A DNA stretch of 64,000 nucleotides, from NCBI RefSeq assembly GCF_003991565.1, contig NZ_CP032819.1:1984001-2048000 (forward strand), in the 5' to 3' direction. This document shows, in pieces, positions 1 to 9,108 of this stretch. The notes below the pieces were generated by a model. The model was not told where the DNA came from, did no database searches, and was given only the letters and a program-made list of their open reading frames with translations. Position numbers and translations under genes: made by a program. How positions within the stretch are numbered: position 1 is the stretch's first letter; each line of letters starts with the position of its first letter. This stretch comes from Butyricimonas faecalis (lineage in GTDB: Bacteria; Bacteroidota; Bacteroidia; Bacteroidales; Marinifilaceae).

Positions 1-30
1 ATGGAGTTTTAACACACCTTCTTACACGAC

Positions 31-57
31 AAAGTGTTCCTTACGCGGAACGTTTTT
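31..57 (+). terminator. Rho-independent terminator of an upstream gene outside the window
   Basis: A ten-base-pair stem (31-40 with 47-56, including two G-U pairs) closes a six-base loop and ends in a run of five T. It probably ends a + strand transcript that begins before the window. Confidence 0.55.
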
Positions 58-58
58 C

Positions 59-100
59 TACAAAAAGTGTACTTTTAAAAGTACACTTTTTGTATATTTG
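59..100 (+). promoter_or_regulatory. Promoter with a 36-bp perfect palindrome (operator candidate)
   Basis: Positions 59-94 are a perfect palindrome with 18-base arms centred between 76 and 77. Its right end overlaps TATATTTG at 93-100, a full match to the Bacteroidetes -7 element TAnnTTTG. The palindrome therefore covers the -33 region of a promoter reading toward the glycosyltransferase operon. This is the expected layout of a repressor operator, although an AT-rich hairpin terminator cannot be excluded. Confidence 0.5.
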
Positions 101-116
101 CAAAAAAGGAAGGCTC

Positions 117-230
117 ATGGAAACACTTATCCAAAAATGCTCTATTAATACTTCAATCCTAATAGATATTTTCACTTTAAATACGCCGAAATTCATACTC
201 TTTCTACAAAAAGATATATCTTTGGCTTAA
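117..230 (+). CDS. Possible 37-residue leader peptide
   Basis: An ATG at 117 opens a 37-codon frame ending TAA at 228-230. It sits 17 bases after the -7 element at 93-100 and behind a purine-rich AAGGAAGG stretch that could serve as a ribosome binding site. The product has a hydrophobic middle and no recognisable motif. It lies directly before the glycosyltransferase gene, so it could be a leader peptide or a chance frame. No homology is claimed. Confidence 0.25.
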   Translation: METLIQKCSINTSILIDIFTLNTPKFILFLQKDISLA

Positions 231-248
231 ACCTTAAATTTGTAATTT

Positions 249-1625
249 ATGTCTATCATTTCTTGTATCATACACAGGCTAAAAAGAGACGAACAGACAG
301 ATACCTACGTGCATTTTGAACAAACGGCCACGTTACGGAAAATCGCAACCGCGATAGATACCCCTTATGTCTTTTTTTACACGAAATACCCGACTCCCCG
401 GCTTGGGGAACACGCTCAAGAACGTTTTCTCCAGGTAGCACAAGCCACGGGAGCCGTCATGCTTTACTCGGATTATTACTCGGAACAAAACGGACAGCCA
501 ACAGCACACCCGACGATTGATTATCAACCGGGAAGCGTCAGGGACGATTTTGACTTCGGATCAATACTTTTATTCAGAACAGACGCGTTAAAGAAAGTCA
601 TCCGTGAAATGGACACGGAGTACCATTTCGCCGCACTCTACGATCTGCGCCTGCGTCTTTCCCGGGAAGGATTGATTTTCCGGATCCCCGAATTCCTGTA
701 CACGGAGAAAGAACACGACTCCCGGCGTTCCGGTGAAAAGCAATTTGATTACGTGAACCCTCGTAACCGGGAAGTACAAATTGAAATGGAACAGGCGTTC
801 ACCGCCCACTTGAAGGCTATCGGGGCCTACCTTTCCCCCGTGTTCAAAACCGTCCCGTTCCAAGAGGAGAAATTTGAAACCGAAGCATCCGTCATCATTC
901 CCGTCCGTAACCGGGAAAAGACCATAGCGGAAGCCATCGAATCCGTCCTTTCACAACAGACAAATTTCAAGTACAATATTCTCGCTGTCGATAATCATTC
1001 CACCGACAACACAACCGCCATCATCCAAAAAATGGCCCAACAACACCCTCAAATCATCCACATCATCCCTTCCCGCACCGACCTGGGCATCGGGGGATGC
1101 TGGACACATGCCATCATGGACGAACATTGCGGACGATTTGCCATTCAACTGGATAGCGATGATTTGTACATCAATCACCACGTCCTTCAACGCATCGTCG
1201 ACACGTTCCACGAACACCAGTGTGCCATGGTCATCGGCAGCTACAAGATGGTGAACTTCAAGCTAGAAGAGATACCTCCCGGCATCATTGACCACAAGGA
1301 GTGGACGCCGGACAACGGGCGTAACAACGCCTTACGCGTCAACGGACTGGGGGCTCCCCGTGCATTTTACACGCCATTACTCCGGCAAATCAGAATCCCG
1401 AACGTCAGTTACGGGGAAGATTACGCCACGGCACTCGCCATTTCTCGCGAATATCGGATCGAACGTATCTACGAACCATTATATTTGTGTCGCCGTTGGG
1501 AAGGCAATTCCGATGCGGACTTGAACATCCAACGTGTAAACGCGAATAACTACTATAAGGACAAAATACGTATGATCGAGATATTGGCCAGACAACAGAA
1601 AATTGAAAACGAAGAAAAATCATAA
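249..1625 (+). CDS. Two-domain glycosyltransferase, family 2 (GT-A fold)
   Basis: The 458-residue protein has no signal peptide and is probably cytoplasmic. The C-terminal part from about residue 214 is a clear GT2 domain: it begins [12 protein letters not shown] and carries the DSDD metal/nucleotide-sugar binding motif. Residues 1-200 look like a second, degenerate GT-A domain lacking an obvious DxD. Sugar donor and acceptor cannot be read from the sequence. It is the first sizeable gene of a tight four-gene operon with a HIT-like protein, a SpoIID protein and an AmpG-like permease, which suggests a role in cell-wall or surface glycan metabolism. A TAAATTTG at 235-242 lies too close to the start codon to be its promoter unless the message is leaderless. 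Confidence 0.8.
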   Translation: MSIISCIIHRLKRDEQTDTYVHFEQTATLRKIATAIDTPYVFFYTKYPTPRLGEHAQERFLQVAQATGAVMLYSDYYSEQNGQPTAHPTIDYQPGSVRDDFDFGSILLFRTDALKKVIREMDTEYHFAALYDLRLRLSREGLIFRIPEFLYTEKEHDSRRSGEKQFDYVNPRNREVQIEMEQAFTAHLKAIGAYLSPVFKTVPFQEEKFETEASVIIPVRNREKTIAEAIESVLSQQTNFKYNILAVDNHSTDNTTAIIQKMAQQHPQIIHIIPSRTDLGIGGCWTHAIMDEHCGRFAIQLDSDDLYINHHVLQRIVDTFHEHQCAMVIGSYKMVNFKLEEIPPGIIDHKEWTPDNGRNNALRVNGLGAPRAFYTPLLRQIRIPNVSYGEDYATALAISREYRIERIYEPLYLCRRWEGNSDADLNIQRVNANNYYKDKIRMIEILARQQKIENEEKS

Positions 1626-1667
1626 ATCAAAAATCGTAAATCAAAAATCCAAAATCCATCCCCTGTC

Positions 1668-2600
1668 ATGTTTTTCGACGAATTTACACAATCACAACTA
1701 GCCTCTTGGCCCTTGGCCCGGGGTAATTACGAACGCTTGCGAAATGTCATCTATCGCACGATCGATTTCGAGGGATTCCAGATTCGCATCCAGCACAACC
1801 CGGACCGGATTCAATCAGCCGTGGCCAAAATAGACGAGCAGTCGCTCAAGGCGAGAGCCTGCTTCCTGTGTAAAGGAAACATACCACCGGAACAAATCAG
1901 TTTCGATTATAATTCCGCACTGGATATACGAGTAAACCCTTATCCCATATTCGACCGCCATTACACGGTTCCGGCAAAACAACATACCCCCCAGCTCATC
2001 GAGGGACATTTCCAAGATATGCTGGCCATAGCAGAAACTTATCCGGAGTACACGATTTTTTACAACGGTCCCCGTAGCGGAGCCTCTGCCCCGGATCACT
2101 TTCATTTCCAACTGGCACCCCGTCACATCATGCCCCTGGAAACCGATGTAAACCGCTGCCCGAAAGAAATCTTGTGGATTTCCGAATCCCGGGAAACAAC
2201 CATCGAAAGCATCAACAATTACCTGCGCAAAAATATCATTCTTCATTCCGGCAACCGGAAACAACTGACCGACACGTTTGAAAAAATACGATCAGTTATG
2301 GGACATCACATCCCGAATGACCCGGAACCCATGATGAACCTCTTTGCCTGGTACGAAAACGACGAATGGTGGGTGGTCATCTTTCCCCGTCGCCAACACC
2401 GCCCGTGGCAATTCTTCGCGGAAGGAGAGGAAAACATCCTGTTCAGTCCCGGCTGCGTAGACTTCGCCGGTCTGATCATCTCCCCCCGGGAAAAAGACTT
2501 CAACCGTCTGGACGCCCCCTTACTGGAAGAACTCTTTTCCCAATTAACCCTTACCGATGAACAATTTATGAATTTACGATTTACGATTTGCGATTTATGA
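1668..2600 (+). CDS. DUF4922 / HIT-superfamily (GalT-like) protein
   Basis: This 310-residue protein resembles nucleotidyl transferases and hydrolases of the HIT superfamily. Near residue 150 it carries SGASAPDHFHFQLAPR, an H-x-H-x-Q active-site signature as in sugar-1-phosphate uridylyltransferases. An N-terminal CFLCKGN segment is typical of the DUF4922 family seen in Bacteroidetes. It lacks a signal peptide. A nucleotide-sugar phosphorylase or transferase is plausible, but the substrate is unknown. It follows the glycosyltransferase after 42 bases of AT-rich repeat, and the SpoIID gene starts three bases after its stop, so the genes are probably co-transcribed. Confidence 0.7.
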   Translation: MFFDEFTQSQLASWPLARGNYERLRNVIYRTIDFEGFQIRIQHNPDRIQSAVAKIDEQSLKARACFLCKGNIPPEQISFDYNSALDIRVNPYPIFDRHYTVPAKQHTPQLIEGHFQDMLAIAETYPEYTIFYNGPRSGASAPDHFHFQLAPRHIMPLETDVNRCPKEILWISESRETTIESINNYLRKNIILHSGNRKQLTDTFEKIRSVMGHHIPNDPEPMMNLFAWYENDEWWVVIFPRRQHRPWQFFAEGEENILFSPGCVDFAGLIISPREKDFNRLDAPLLEELFSQLTLTDEQFMNLRFTICDL

Positions 2601-2604
2601 TTTA
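2571..2604 (+). repeat. AT-rich direct repeat (ATTTACGATTT type) at a gene junction
   Basis: Units like ATTTACGATTT, ATTTGCGATTT and ATTTATGATTT run through the end of the DUF4922 gene into the ATG of the SpoIID gene. Related tracts lie at 1622-1660, 3969-4003, 33505-33600 and 58027-58120, always between closely spaced genes. Confidence 0.5.
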
Positions 2605-3998
2605 TGAAGATGAAAGAACCTGTAACTTGTAACCCGTCAACCTATACTTCGCCGAAGGCGATTACTCTTTCCGTCGGAATCCTTTTTGCCCCGAGCATCA
2701 CCTTCCGCCTGAACGGAAACTATTGGAACAACAATCAAAAATATTCCGGGGAATATACCATTTCCAAGGAAGGCGAAGACTTGATTCTACACTCATCTTC
2801 CCAGACACAAATTGTTCCGGATCATTTCACGCTGATCCCTGAAAATGAAGAAACAGCAGACTTTGACCTACTCAACGTCATGATCGGAATCAATTTTCAC
2901 TGGCAACGCACGGAAGACCAGAAATTCAAGGGTACATTGAAAATCATCGATGAAGGAAAACATCTGACGGCAATCAACATATTACCCCTGGAAGATTATC
3001 TGCTAAGCGTCATCTCTTCCGAAATGAGTGCCACCTCGTCTTTGGAACTCTTGAAAGCTCACGCGGTTATTTCCCGCAGTTGGCTGATCGCGCAAAAAAT
3101 AAAAAGCGAGAAACTAACCGACACCTACCAATCCTGCATACAGGATGAACAACAATACATCCGGTGGTACGACCGGGAGGACCACGAGCATTTCGACGTG
3201 TGCGCGGACGACCATTGTCAACGCTACCAAGGAATCAGCAAAGCCTACACGCCATTTGTCAGGCAAGCCATCGATGCCACCCGGGGAGAAGTTCTCATGT
3301 ATCATGGCGAAATTTGTGATGCTCGATTTTCGAAATGCTGCGGGGGAGTAACCGAATATTTTGAAAACACGTGGGAACCCGTGGCACATCCCTATTTGAC
3401 CAAAGTGGTCGATAGCGCCACCCGGTCCTCCGTCCCCGACCTATCCCAAGAAGAAAACGCCCGGGAATGGATTCTCTCCACCCCGGACGATGTATTCTGC
3501 AATACCCGAGACAAAGCCGTGCTGTCAAATGTTCTCAACGATTATGATCAAGAAACCCAGGATTTCTTCCGTTGGCAAGTGTCCTACACCCCCTCGGAAC
3601 TATCTGCATTAATAAAGTCCCGCATCGGGATAGACTTCGGGGACATCCTATCGATAGACCCCGTGGAAAGAGGTGCATCCGGACGTATCATCCGTCTCCG
3701 TATCCAAGGTTCAAAACGAAGCATGACCATCGGGAAAGAACTTGTCATCCGCAAGGCATTCTCCACAAGCCATCTGTACAGCTCGGCTTTTATCGTGGAA
3801 ACAGAGAAAAACACCTCCGGGGCCATTACCCGTTTCACCTTGAGAGGAGCAGGATGGGGTCACGGGGTCGGTCTCTGTCAAATCGGGGCTGCCGTCATGA
3901 GTGCCCAAGGCTACGATTATCAAGAAATACTATCCCACTATTTTCCCGGCACACAACTACAAAAAATTGAAAATGAAATCATAAATCATGAAATCTAA
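2604..3998 (+). CDS. SpoIID/LytB domain protein
   Basis: The 464-residue protein has the SpoIID/LytB domain. A central segment reads SSEMSATSSLELLKAHAVIS, and a C-terminal segment reads GAGWGHGVGLCQIGA, both hallmarks of this fold. SpoIID proteins of sporulators are lytic transglycosylases acting on peptidoglycan stripped of stem peptides. Non-sporulating Bacteroidetes carry homologues of unclear role. No signal peptide is visible, so either the product is cytoplasmic or the start is misplaced. The first residues derive from the AT-rich repeat and the following CTTGTAAC-type sequence, making an internal start possible. Its end overlaps the permease start by 11 bases, implying translational coupling. 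Confidence 0.75.
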   Translation: MKMKEPVTCNPSTYTSPKAITLSVGILFAPSITFRLNGNYWNNNQKYSGEYTISKEGEDLILHSSSQTQIVPDHFTLIPENEETADFDLLNVMIGINFHWQRTEDQKFKGTLKIIDEGKHLTAINILPLEDYLLSVISSEMSATSSLELLKAHAVISRSWLIAQKIKSEKLTDTYQSCIQDEQQYIRWYDREDHEHFDVCADDHCQRYQGISKAYTPFVRQAIDATRGEVLMYHGEICDARFSKCCGGVTEYFENTWEPVAHPYLTKVVDSATRSSVPDLSQEENAREWILSTPDDVFCNTRDKAVLSNVLNDYDQETQDFFRWQVSYTPSELSALIKSRIGIDFGDILSIDPVERGASGRIIRLRIQGSKRSMTIGKELVIRKAFSTSHLYSSAFIVETEKNTSGAITRFTLRGAGWGHGVGLCQIGAAVMSAQGYDYQEILSHYFPGTQLQKIENEIINHEI

Positions 3999-5253
3999 AA
4001 TCACAACATCCGCTTGGTCCTGGATCCCCACCCTATATTTCGCGCAAGGTCTGCCTTACGTCATTGTCATGACACTTGCCGTCATCATGTTCAAACGCTT
4101 GGGAATAAACAACACGGACATAGCCCTCTACACGAGCTGGCTTTATTTACCCTGGGTGATAAAACCCCTATGGAGCCCGCTGGTAGACATCGTGAAAACC
4201 AAACGCTGGTGGGTAATCTCCATGCAGTTAGTAATCGGTGGCGGGCTGGCCGGAATAGCATTTACTCTTCCCGGTCCCCACGCCTTCCGCTATTCACTGG
4301 CATTCATGTGGTTGTTAGCTTTCAGTTCCGCCACCCACGACATCGCCGCCGACGGATTCTACATGCTGGGACTAGACACCAAAAAACAGGCATTCTTCGT
4401 CGGCATCCGCAACACGGCTTACCGCCTCGCCATGCTCACGGGACAAGGCCTCATCGTCATGCTTGCCGGTTGGCTTGAAAAAACCTATTCTTCCACGCTC
4501 CCGGAAGAGATTGCCGTTCCCCGGGCATGGTCGGTCACCTTCTACCTGTTGACAGCCATATTCGTACTTCTCTTCCTCTACCATCAATTCATTCTCCCCA
4601 AGCCGGAAAACGATACTCCCGTGAGAAACGGTAACCCGCTAAATGCCTTTTTCCAAACCTTCATCACCTTCTTCCAAAAGAAGGGAATTATCGCTGCATT
4701 AGCCTTTATCCTACTTTTTCGTTTTGCAGAATCACAACTTGTAAAAATTGCCTCCCCCTTCTTGCTCGACAATCCCGAAGTCGGCGGTTTAGGCTTAAGC
4801 ACCATGCAAGTCGGCACCATCTATGGGGTTGTCGGACTGATAGCCCTCACGATAGGGGGAATCCTGGGGGGAATATTCATGGCCCGCAAGGGGCTGAAGC
4901 ATTGGATTTGGTGGATGACGGCCGCTATGAACCTGCCCAACCTCGTGTACGTTTATCTGGCATTTGCCCACCCCTCCAATATCTGGCTCATCTCCTCCGC
5001 TGTCGCCATCGAACAATTCGGCTACGGGTTCGGTTTCACGGCCCTCACCTACTTCATGATGCTCTTCAGTAAAGGCCCGCAACAAACCGCCCACTACGCC
5101 ATCTGCACCGGGTTCATGGCCCTCGGCATGATGCTTCCCGGTATGATCTCCGGTTACATACAAGAATTAATCGGTTATCAGTACTTCTTTCTTTGGATCA
5201 TGCTCTGCACGATACCCAGTTTCATTGCCGTGAAATACATTAAATTAACGTGA
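3988..5253 (+). CDS. AmpG/MurT-like muropeptide permease (MFS)
   Basis: The 421-residue protein has about twelve hydrophobic segments and the AmpG-type MFS start (SAWSWIPTLYFAQGLPYVIV). AmpG transporters carry anhydro-muropeptides or GlcNAc-anhMurNAc into the cytoplasm for peptidoglycan recycling, and Bacteroidetes such as Tannerella use a relative to import MurNAc. Being the last gene of an operon with a SpoIID protein and sugar-active enzymes supports a cell-wall recycling role; the exact substrate is inferred. The first codons (MKSKI) lie within an AT-rich repeat. Confidence 0.75.
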   Translation: MKSKITTSAWSWIPTLYFAQGLPYVIVMTLAVIMFKRLGINNTDIALYTSWLYLPWVIKPLWSPLVDIVKTKRWWVISMQLVIGGGLAGIAFTLPGPHAFRYSLAFMWLLAFSSATHDIAADGFYMLGLDTKKQAFFVGIRNTAYRLAMLTGQGLIVMLAGWLEKTYSSTLPEEIAVPRAWSVTFYLLTAIFVLLFLYHQFILPKPENDTPVRNGNPLNAFFQTFITFFQKKGIIAALAFILLFRFAESQLVKIASPFLLDNPEVGGLGLSTMQVGTIYGVVGLIALTIGGILGGIFMARKGLKHWIWWMTAAMNLPNLVYVYLAFAHPSNIWLISSAVAIEQFGYGFGFTALTYFMMLFSKGPQQTAHYAICTGFMALGMMLPGMISGYIQELIGYQYFFLWIMLCTIPSFIAVKYIKLT

Positions 5254-5330
5254 ACTCAATCGATAAAGCAAAGAAATCCACTCCCGTGATACTACTCAAA
5301 TTTTACCCAAATAAAGTAGTAAACAAACCC

Positions 5331-5442
5331 AAATAATCCCACTTACCCGGAGATCACTTGAAGTTTACACGTTGCTCAGCCGTCCCGTAACGGTTGAGCA
5401 ACGGATGCGCGACGGCTGAGCTACGAATAAGTGGGATTATTT
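5331..5442. repeat. 112-bp interspersed repeat, copy A (terminal and internal inverted repeats)
   Basis: The ends are perfect 15-bp inverted repeats (AAATAATCCCACTTA at 5331-5345 and its complement at 5428-5442). Inside, 5371-5383 pairs with 5390-5402 (GTTGCTCAGCCGT) and a third partial copy of the arm lies near 5411-5420. A second element of identical length lies at 38537-38648, and similarity continues on both sides (ACCCAAAT upstream, TTTTCAGTAGGATT downstream). No gene was found in the rest of the 5254-5750 gap apart from the next repeat. Confidence 0.75.
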
Positions 5443-5540
5443 CCCTAGGTTTTCAGTAGGATTTCCTATAGTTTTCAGTAGAAGCAATTTCTGATGATGA
5501 TATCGAACTCACAAAAACCACTTGGTAATCAACCGGGACG

Positions 5541-5664
5541 GTCTAACAAATCTTATTCCTATTAACAAGCTACCCCCTCCAACTCCCCCTTACACAGGGG
5601 AAGGGTTGATTACCAAGCGGTTTCCCCTCCTGTGCAAGGAGGGGTTAGGGGAGGTAGTCATTAA
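5541..5664. repeat. C/G-rich hairpin repeat, copy 1
   Basis: It begins with GTCTAACAAATCTTATTCC, then has a C-rich arm TACCCCCTCCAACTCCCCC, a small CCCCTTACACAGGGG hairpin, GGTTGATTACCAAGCGG, a second hairpin CCCCTCCTGTGCAAGGAGGGG, and a G-rich closing arm ending GGGGAGGTAG. Near-identical sequence lies at 52927-53050 and, inverted, at 26678-26771. Here it follows the end of the double-TlpA gene and may act as a terminator between convergent transcripts. Confidence 0.75.
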
Positions 5665-5750
5665 AAGACGGACTTGCTAGACACTCCCTTGGAGGGGGTA
5701 GAGGTCCCTTCCCCCCAGAGTCCCCATTACTTCAAAAACATCGGAAAAAG

Positions 5751-7646
5751 TTAATCGGAAACTTCCGATTCAAGAAGCTCCTCCACGGTCGGATTTTTCT
5801 TTTTGACCATTCCGTCTTTACCAATCCAATATACAGTCGGAAGTACTTTCACTTTATAAGCTACTTCGACCTCGCATTCTCCGGTTCTCTCCAAGTCAGC
5901 CAATTGTAGCCATGAAATCTTATCTTGCTTCACCGCTTCCAACCATTTCTTTTTATCTCGATCCAAAGAGACAGATATAACCTGAATACCTCTCTTTTTC
6001 AATTCCTTGTAATGCTTATTCAGCTCTTTATTCTGACTCCGGCAAGGAGCGCAAAACGATGCCCAAAAATCCAACAACACCTCTTTTTTCCCGCGAAACG
6101 AAGACAACCGGACCTCTTTCCCCCGCTTATCCAGTAACACAAAATCCGGGGCTTCCCCTGTCAATTGTTCTGCTTTCAACTTCTCAAACTTATTCCAAAC
6201 TTCTGTTTTCAACTCCGATTCCGGCACCCGATTCCCCAATGCCTGAACAGCCGATTGGAAAACATTATAATCTCCTTCCAACCAGAACAAATTATCCTTC
6301 ACTAAACTCACCCCCAACACACTTCCTTCCAATTGCTTTAATCCCTTTAACAAGAAATCCGCTCTTTTCTGTCTTTCAAGTTTCACCTTTTCCCACATCT
6401 CGGCTTTTTTCATAACATCCCCTACTCCACGATACACCTCTACCAGTTTGTTATATTGTTCGTTTATCTCGTCCATTCCCTTCTTAACGGAAGCATACGG
6501 AGCACCCAAGATATACTCCTCCACCTTTTTTCTTAACTCCGTCCCTCTCAAATTTCTTTCCAAAATAACACCATCCGGAGAAATCAGCGTGATAAAAGGT
6601 ATCCCATTAAAATTATACAATTTCCACGTGATTCCTTCGATGTCAGACAACTGCAAATATTTCACCTGCTCTTCTTCCACCGCTTGCCGCCATTCTCCCT
6701 CATGTTGGTCTACCGAAACACCAATCACAACCAACCCCTTGTCAGCAAAAGAGTTATACACCTGCTTTATATTGGGTATCTCTTTTCGACACGGTCCACA
6801 CCAAGAAGCCCAAAAATCAATCAACACGTATTTTCCCCTAAAAGAAGATAACTTCACCGGATTACCCTCCAAATCTTTCAACTCAAATTCCGGTGCCACG
6901 CTCCCCACGGCAGAAGCTTTCACTTGAGCAATCCGTTTTTTTACTTTTTGAATGGGATAACACGCTTGAACGCTCTCGCCAAATTGATCAACAATCTTCT
7001 CTAACACATCCACGGAAGCTCCGCCATAATGATTACAAATAATCACTGCCAAGGCTTTACTATCCCGGTTCTCCGGAATCATAGCCCAAAATGCTTCCGC
7101 TTGCTTCGTAGCCAAAGAATCCTCTCGCTGTCTTGCTTGTCTTAAAATCTGAAGATTCTCTTCCGTCGGATTCACATTATTGTATTCATTGAATGCTATA
7201 TTATAAGCATCCACGGCCCTATTCAACTCTTCATGATATGGATTTGCGGCAATAAATGCCAAATATTCAGACATAACCGGGGAGCCCTTTATCCATTTCC
7301 TAGCTAAATTCCCATTCTCTATCCTTGCCTCAATTTGAATATTCTCCGTATCGATAAAAAAATACATCACGGGGACATGCATCGAAAGATCCAAATCCCC
7401 CAAAGCAGGCAGATACAGGAAATAAGGTCTAGCGTCTTCTATTTCCACTTTTGCCGTCAATTCGAAACGGTCTTTATTCCCTTTCACCCGTACGATCTCA
7501 GTTTTACAATCCGAATCCAATAACACGACCTCCCGTCCGGCCAACCCGGTAATCTTACCCCACACTTTCACTTGTTTCACCTCACCATGCAACAGGATGG
7601 GTAACAACATAACAATACAAACGAACAATAAAATCCCTTTTTTCAT
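5751..7646 (-). CDS. Tandem-thioredoxin TlpA/ResA-family protein
   Basis: The 631-residue protein starts with a signal peptide (residues 1-21) and should act in the periplasm. After a DUF4369-like N-terminal domain and a helical region comes a TlpA-type thioredoxin domain with active-site Cys283-Gly-Pro-Cys286 in WASWCGPC. A further helical linker (about 380-495) leads to a second TlpA domain with Cys532-Ala-Pro-Cys535 in WASFCAPC. Both sites keep both cysteines, so each could reduce disulfides or haem-ligating thiols. Most relatives have one such domain. It is the last gene after FecR-SusC-SusD, a frequent arrangement in Bacteroidales, suggesting a part in handling the imported substrate. 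Confidence 0.8.
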   Translation of the reverse strand: MKKGILLFVCIVMLLPILLHGEVKQVKVWGKITGLAGREVVLLDSDCKTEIVRVKGNKDRFELTAKVEIEDARPYFLYLPALGDLDLSMHVPVMYFFIDTENIQIEARIENGNLARKWIKGSPVMSEYLAFIAANPYHEELNRAVDAYNIAFNEYNNVNPTEENLQILRQARQREDSLATKQAEAFWAMIPENRDSKALAVIICNHYGGASVDVLEKIVDQFGESVQACYPIQKVKKRIAQVKASAVGSVAPEFELKDLEGNPVKLSSFRGKYVLIDFWASWCGPCRKEIPNIKQVYNSFADKGLVVIGVSVDQHEGEWRQAVEEEQVKYLQLSDIEGITWKLYNFNGIPFITLISPDGVILERNLRGTELRKKVEEYILGAPYASVKKGMDEINEQYNKLVEVYRGVGDVMKKAEMWEKVKLERQKRADFLLKGLKQLEGSVLGVSLVKDNLFWLEGDYNVFQSAVQALGNRVPESELKTEVWNKFEKLKAEQLTGEAPDFVLLDKRGKEVRLSSFRGKKEVLLDFWASFCAPCRSQNKELNKHYKELKKRGIQVISVSLDRDKKKWLEAVKQDKISWLQLADLERTGECEVEVAYKVKVLPTVYWIGKDGMVKKKNPTVEELLESEVSD

Positions 7647-7669
7647 ACAATTAAAAATTATAGTGTAAC

Positions 7670-7703
7670 AGCCCGAGTAAAAAATACTCCGGTTACTCGG
7701 GCT
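7670..7703 (-). terminator. Intercistronic hairpin between susD and the TlpA gene
   Basis: An 11-bp perfect stem (AGCCCGAGTAA at 7670-7680 with its complement at 7693-7703) closes a 12-base loop. Read on the - strand it lacks an immediate T run, so it may be a partial terminator or an mRNA-stabilising hairpin that lowers TlpA expression relative to SusCD. Confidence 0.5.
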
Positions 7704-7719
7704 TTAATAATAGAAATAA

Positions 7720-9090
7720 CTATCTCGGATTCTGCACGATATTCGTATTCAATAACCGAACTTTCGCTGCAATCGGGAGCATATACCGATTAGAATTAGG
7801 CTCCAGCGTGTAAACCGTTCCCTCGAATTGACGAGTAAGAGTTCGAGTGTAAATTCCCTCTTTCGCAAGCCGCTTCATATCAAAGAAACGTACCCCGTTA
7901 AATGCCAATTCGCGCTGCCGTTCCTCCAACACCACTTTCAACAACTTGTCCGCGCTCACTTGTGGCAAATCGGCATACTTATCCGCGGCAATCCGCTTTT
8001 TGCGCAACGTATTCAATATGTTCAACGCTTCCGGATCGTTCTTGCGCGCCAAACATTCTGCTTTAATCAACATCATCTCGGGTACACCGATATTATAATC
8101 CAAATCTGGCAAAATCGCCGGGTAAGGATCCCCGCTCGGTTCTCCATCCCAACCAAGCGTGGTAAAATTAAACTTATAACGCAAATCGGCTTCCGTATCA
8201 AAAACTTCCAATAATTCAGGAGACATCATGGAGGTCGTAAGAATACTACTATAAGCAGAAGAACGATACATGATCATTTCCGGAGAATACTCCGGATCAG
8301 GACGATTATCTACACCTCCGTATGGATTACTCTCGTCGTTAAAACGAAACGTATTGTAATCCAACAATTCACTATTCAACTTTAACGCCTCTTCGGCATT
8401 TTCAAGTGCCGCGTCATAATTCCCGAAAAAAAGATTCACCCGGGCGGCCAAACCATACACCGCCACGCGAGGAATATGATATTCCGAAGCACTCTTTTCC
8501 GGTAAATCCATGGCCACATCTTTCAAATCTTTCAATATTTGCGCGACTACCTTGTCTGAAGTCGTCCGACTCACTTTAGCGTTCAAATCCGGCTCCAATA
8601 CTAACGGCACGCTTAAATCCGTACTTGCCGTTTCCGGGTCATAAGCAGGCGCATAACAGGAATGCAGGAACCAGTAATAAAATGCCCGGTTCACTTTTGC
8701 CTCTGCCATGACCTGTGCCTTGTAAGCGTCCGTTCCGTCATTTATTCCGGGCACCTCGCTCAAAACCAGATTACACGTATATATAATCGAATAGGCTCCG
8801 TTCCAAGTCATATCGTCTTCCTCTGCCCGGTAAAATTCTTCCTGCCATGTATAAGCCTTTCCATTGTCCGACAAGATATAATAGGTAAGATAGTCTTCTT
8901 TCATACAAATATTATCACTACACATCTCCATCAAAGGGTAGGCTGCCGATACGTTTAAAGGATCGCCCATCAACTCATCGAAATCCTGTACTTTATTCGG
9001 TATCAATTTCCCTTTCGGCGTCACATCTAAAAAAGAGTTACACCCGCACAACAAAACAGTCGTTAAAACGATAATATATATCTTTTTCAT
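7720..9090 (-). CDS. SusD/RagB-family nutrient-binding lipoprotein
   Basis: The 456-residue protein has a lipoprotein signal with lipobox LLCGC and the usual SusD start (NSFLDVTPKGK). The C-terminal region with ELAFNGVRFFDMKRLAKEG matches the conserved end of the SusD family, whose helical repeats bind ligand above the SusC channel. It is expected on the outer face of the outer membrane, capping the SusC encoded 18 bases upstream. Ligand identity cannot be read, and no glycosidase accompanies it. Confidence 0.9.
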   Translation of the reverse strand: MKKIYIIVLTTVLLCGCNSFLDVTPKGKLIPNKVQDFDELMGDPLNVSAAYPLMEMCSDNICMKEDYLTYYILSDNGKAYTWQEEFYRAEEDDMTWNGAYSIIYTCNLVLSEVPGINDGTDAYKAQVMAEAKVNRAFYYWFLHSCYAPAYDPETASTDLSVPLVLEPDLNAKVSRTTSDKVVAQILKDLKDVAMDLPEKSASEYHIPRVAVYGLAARVNLFFGNYDAALENAEEALKLNSELLDYNTFRFNDESNPYGGVDNRPDPEYSPEMIMYRSSAYSSILTTSMMSPELLEVFDTEADLRYKFNFTTLGWDGEPSGDPYPAILPDLDYNIGVPEMMLIKAECLARKNDPEALNILNTLRKKRIAADKYADLPQVSADKLLKVVLEERQRELAFNGVRFFDMKRLAKEGIYTRTLTRQFEGTVYTLEPNSNRYMLPIAAKVRLLNTNIVQNPR

Positions 9091-9108
9091 AACATCCTTA
9101 TTTCATGA

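Noticed and set aside
2604..3998. SpoIID as a sign of sporulation
   Set aside because: No other sporulation gene is present, and SpoIID/LytB proteins occur in non-sporulating Bacteroidetes. The SpoIIE-type phosphatase belongs to the hydrogenase operon.
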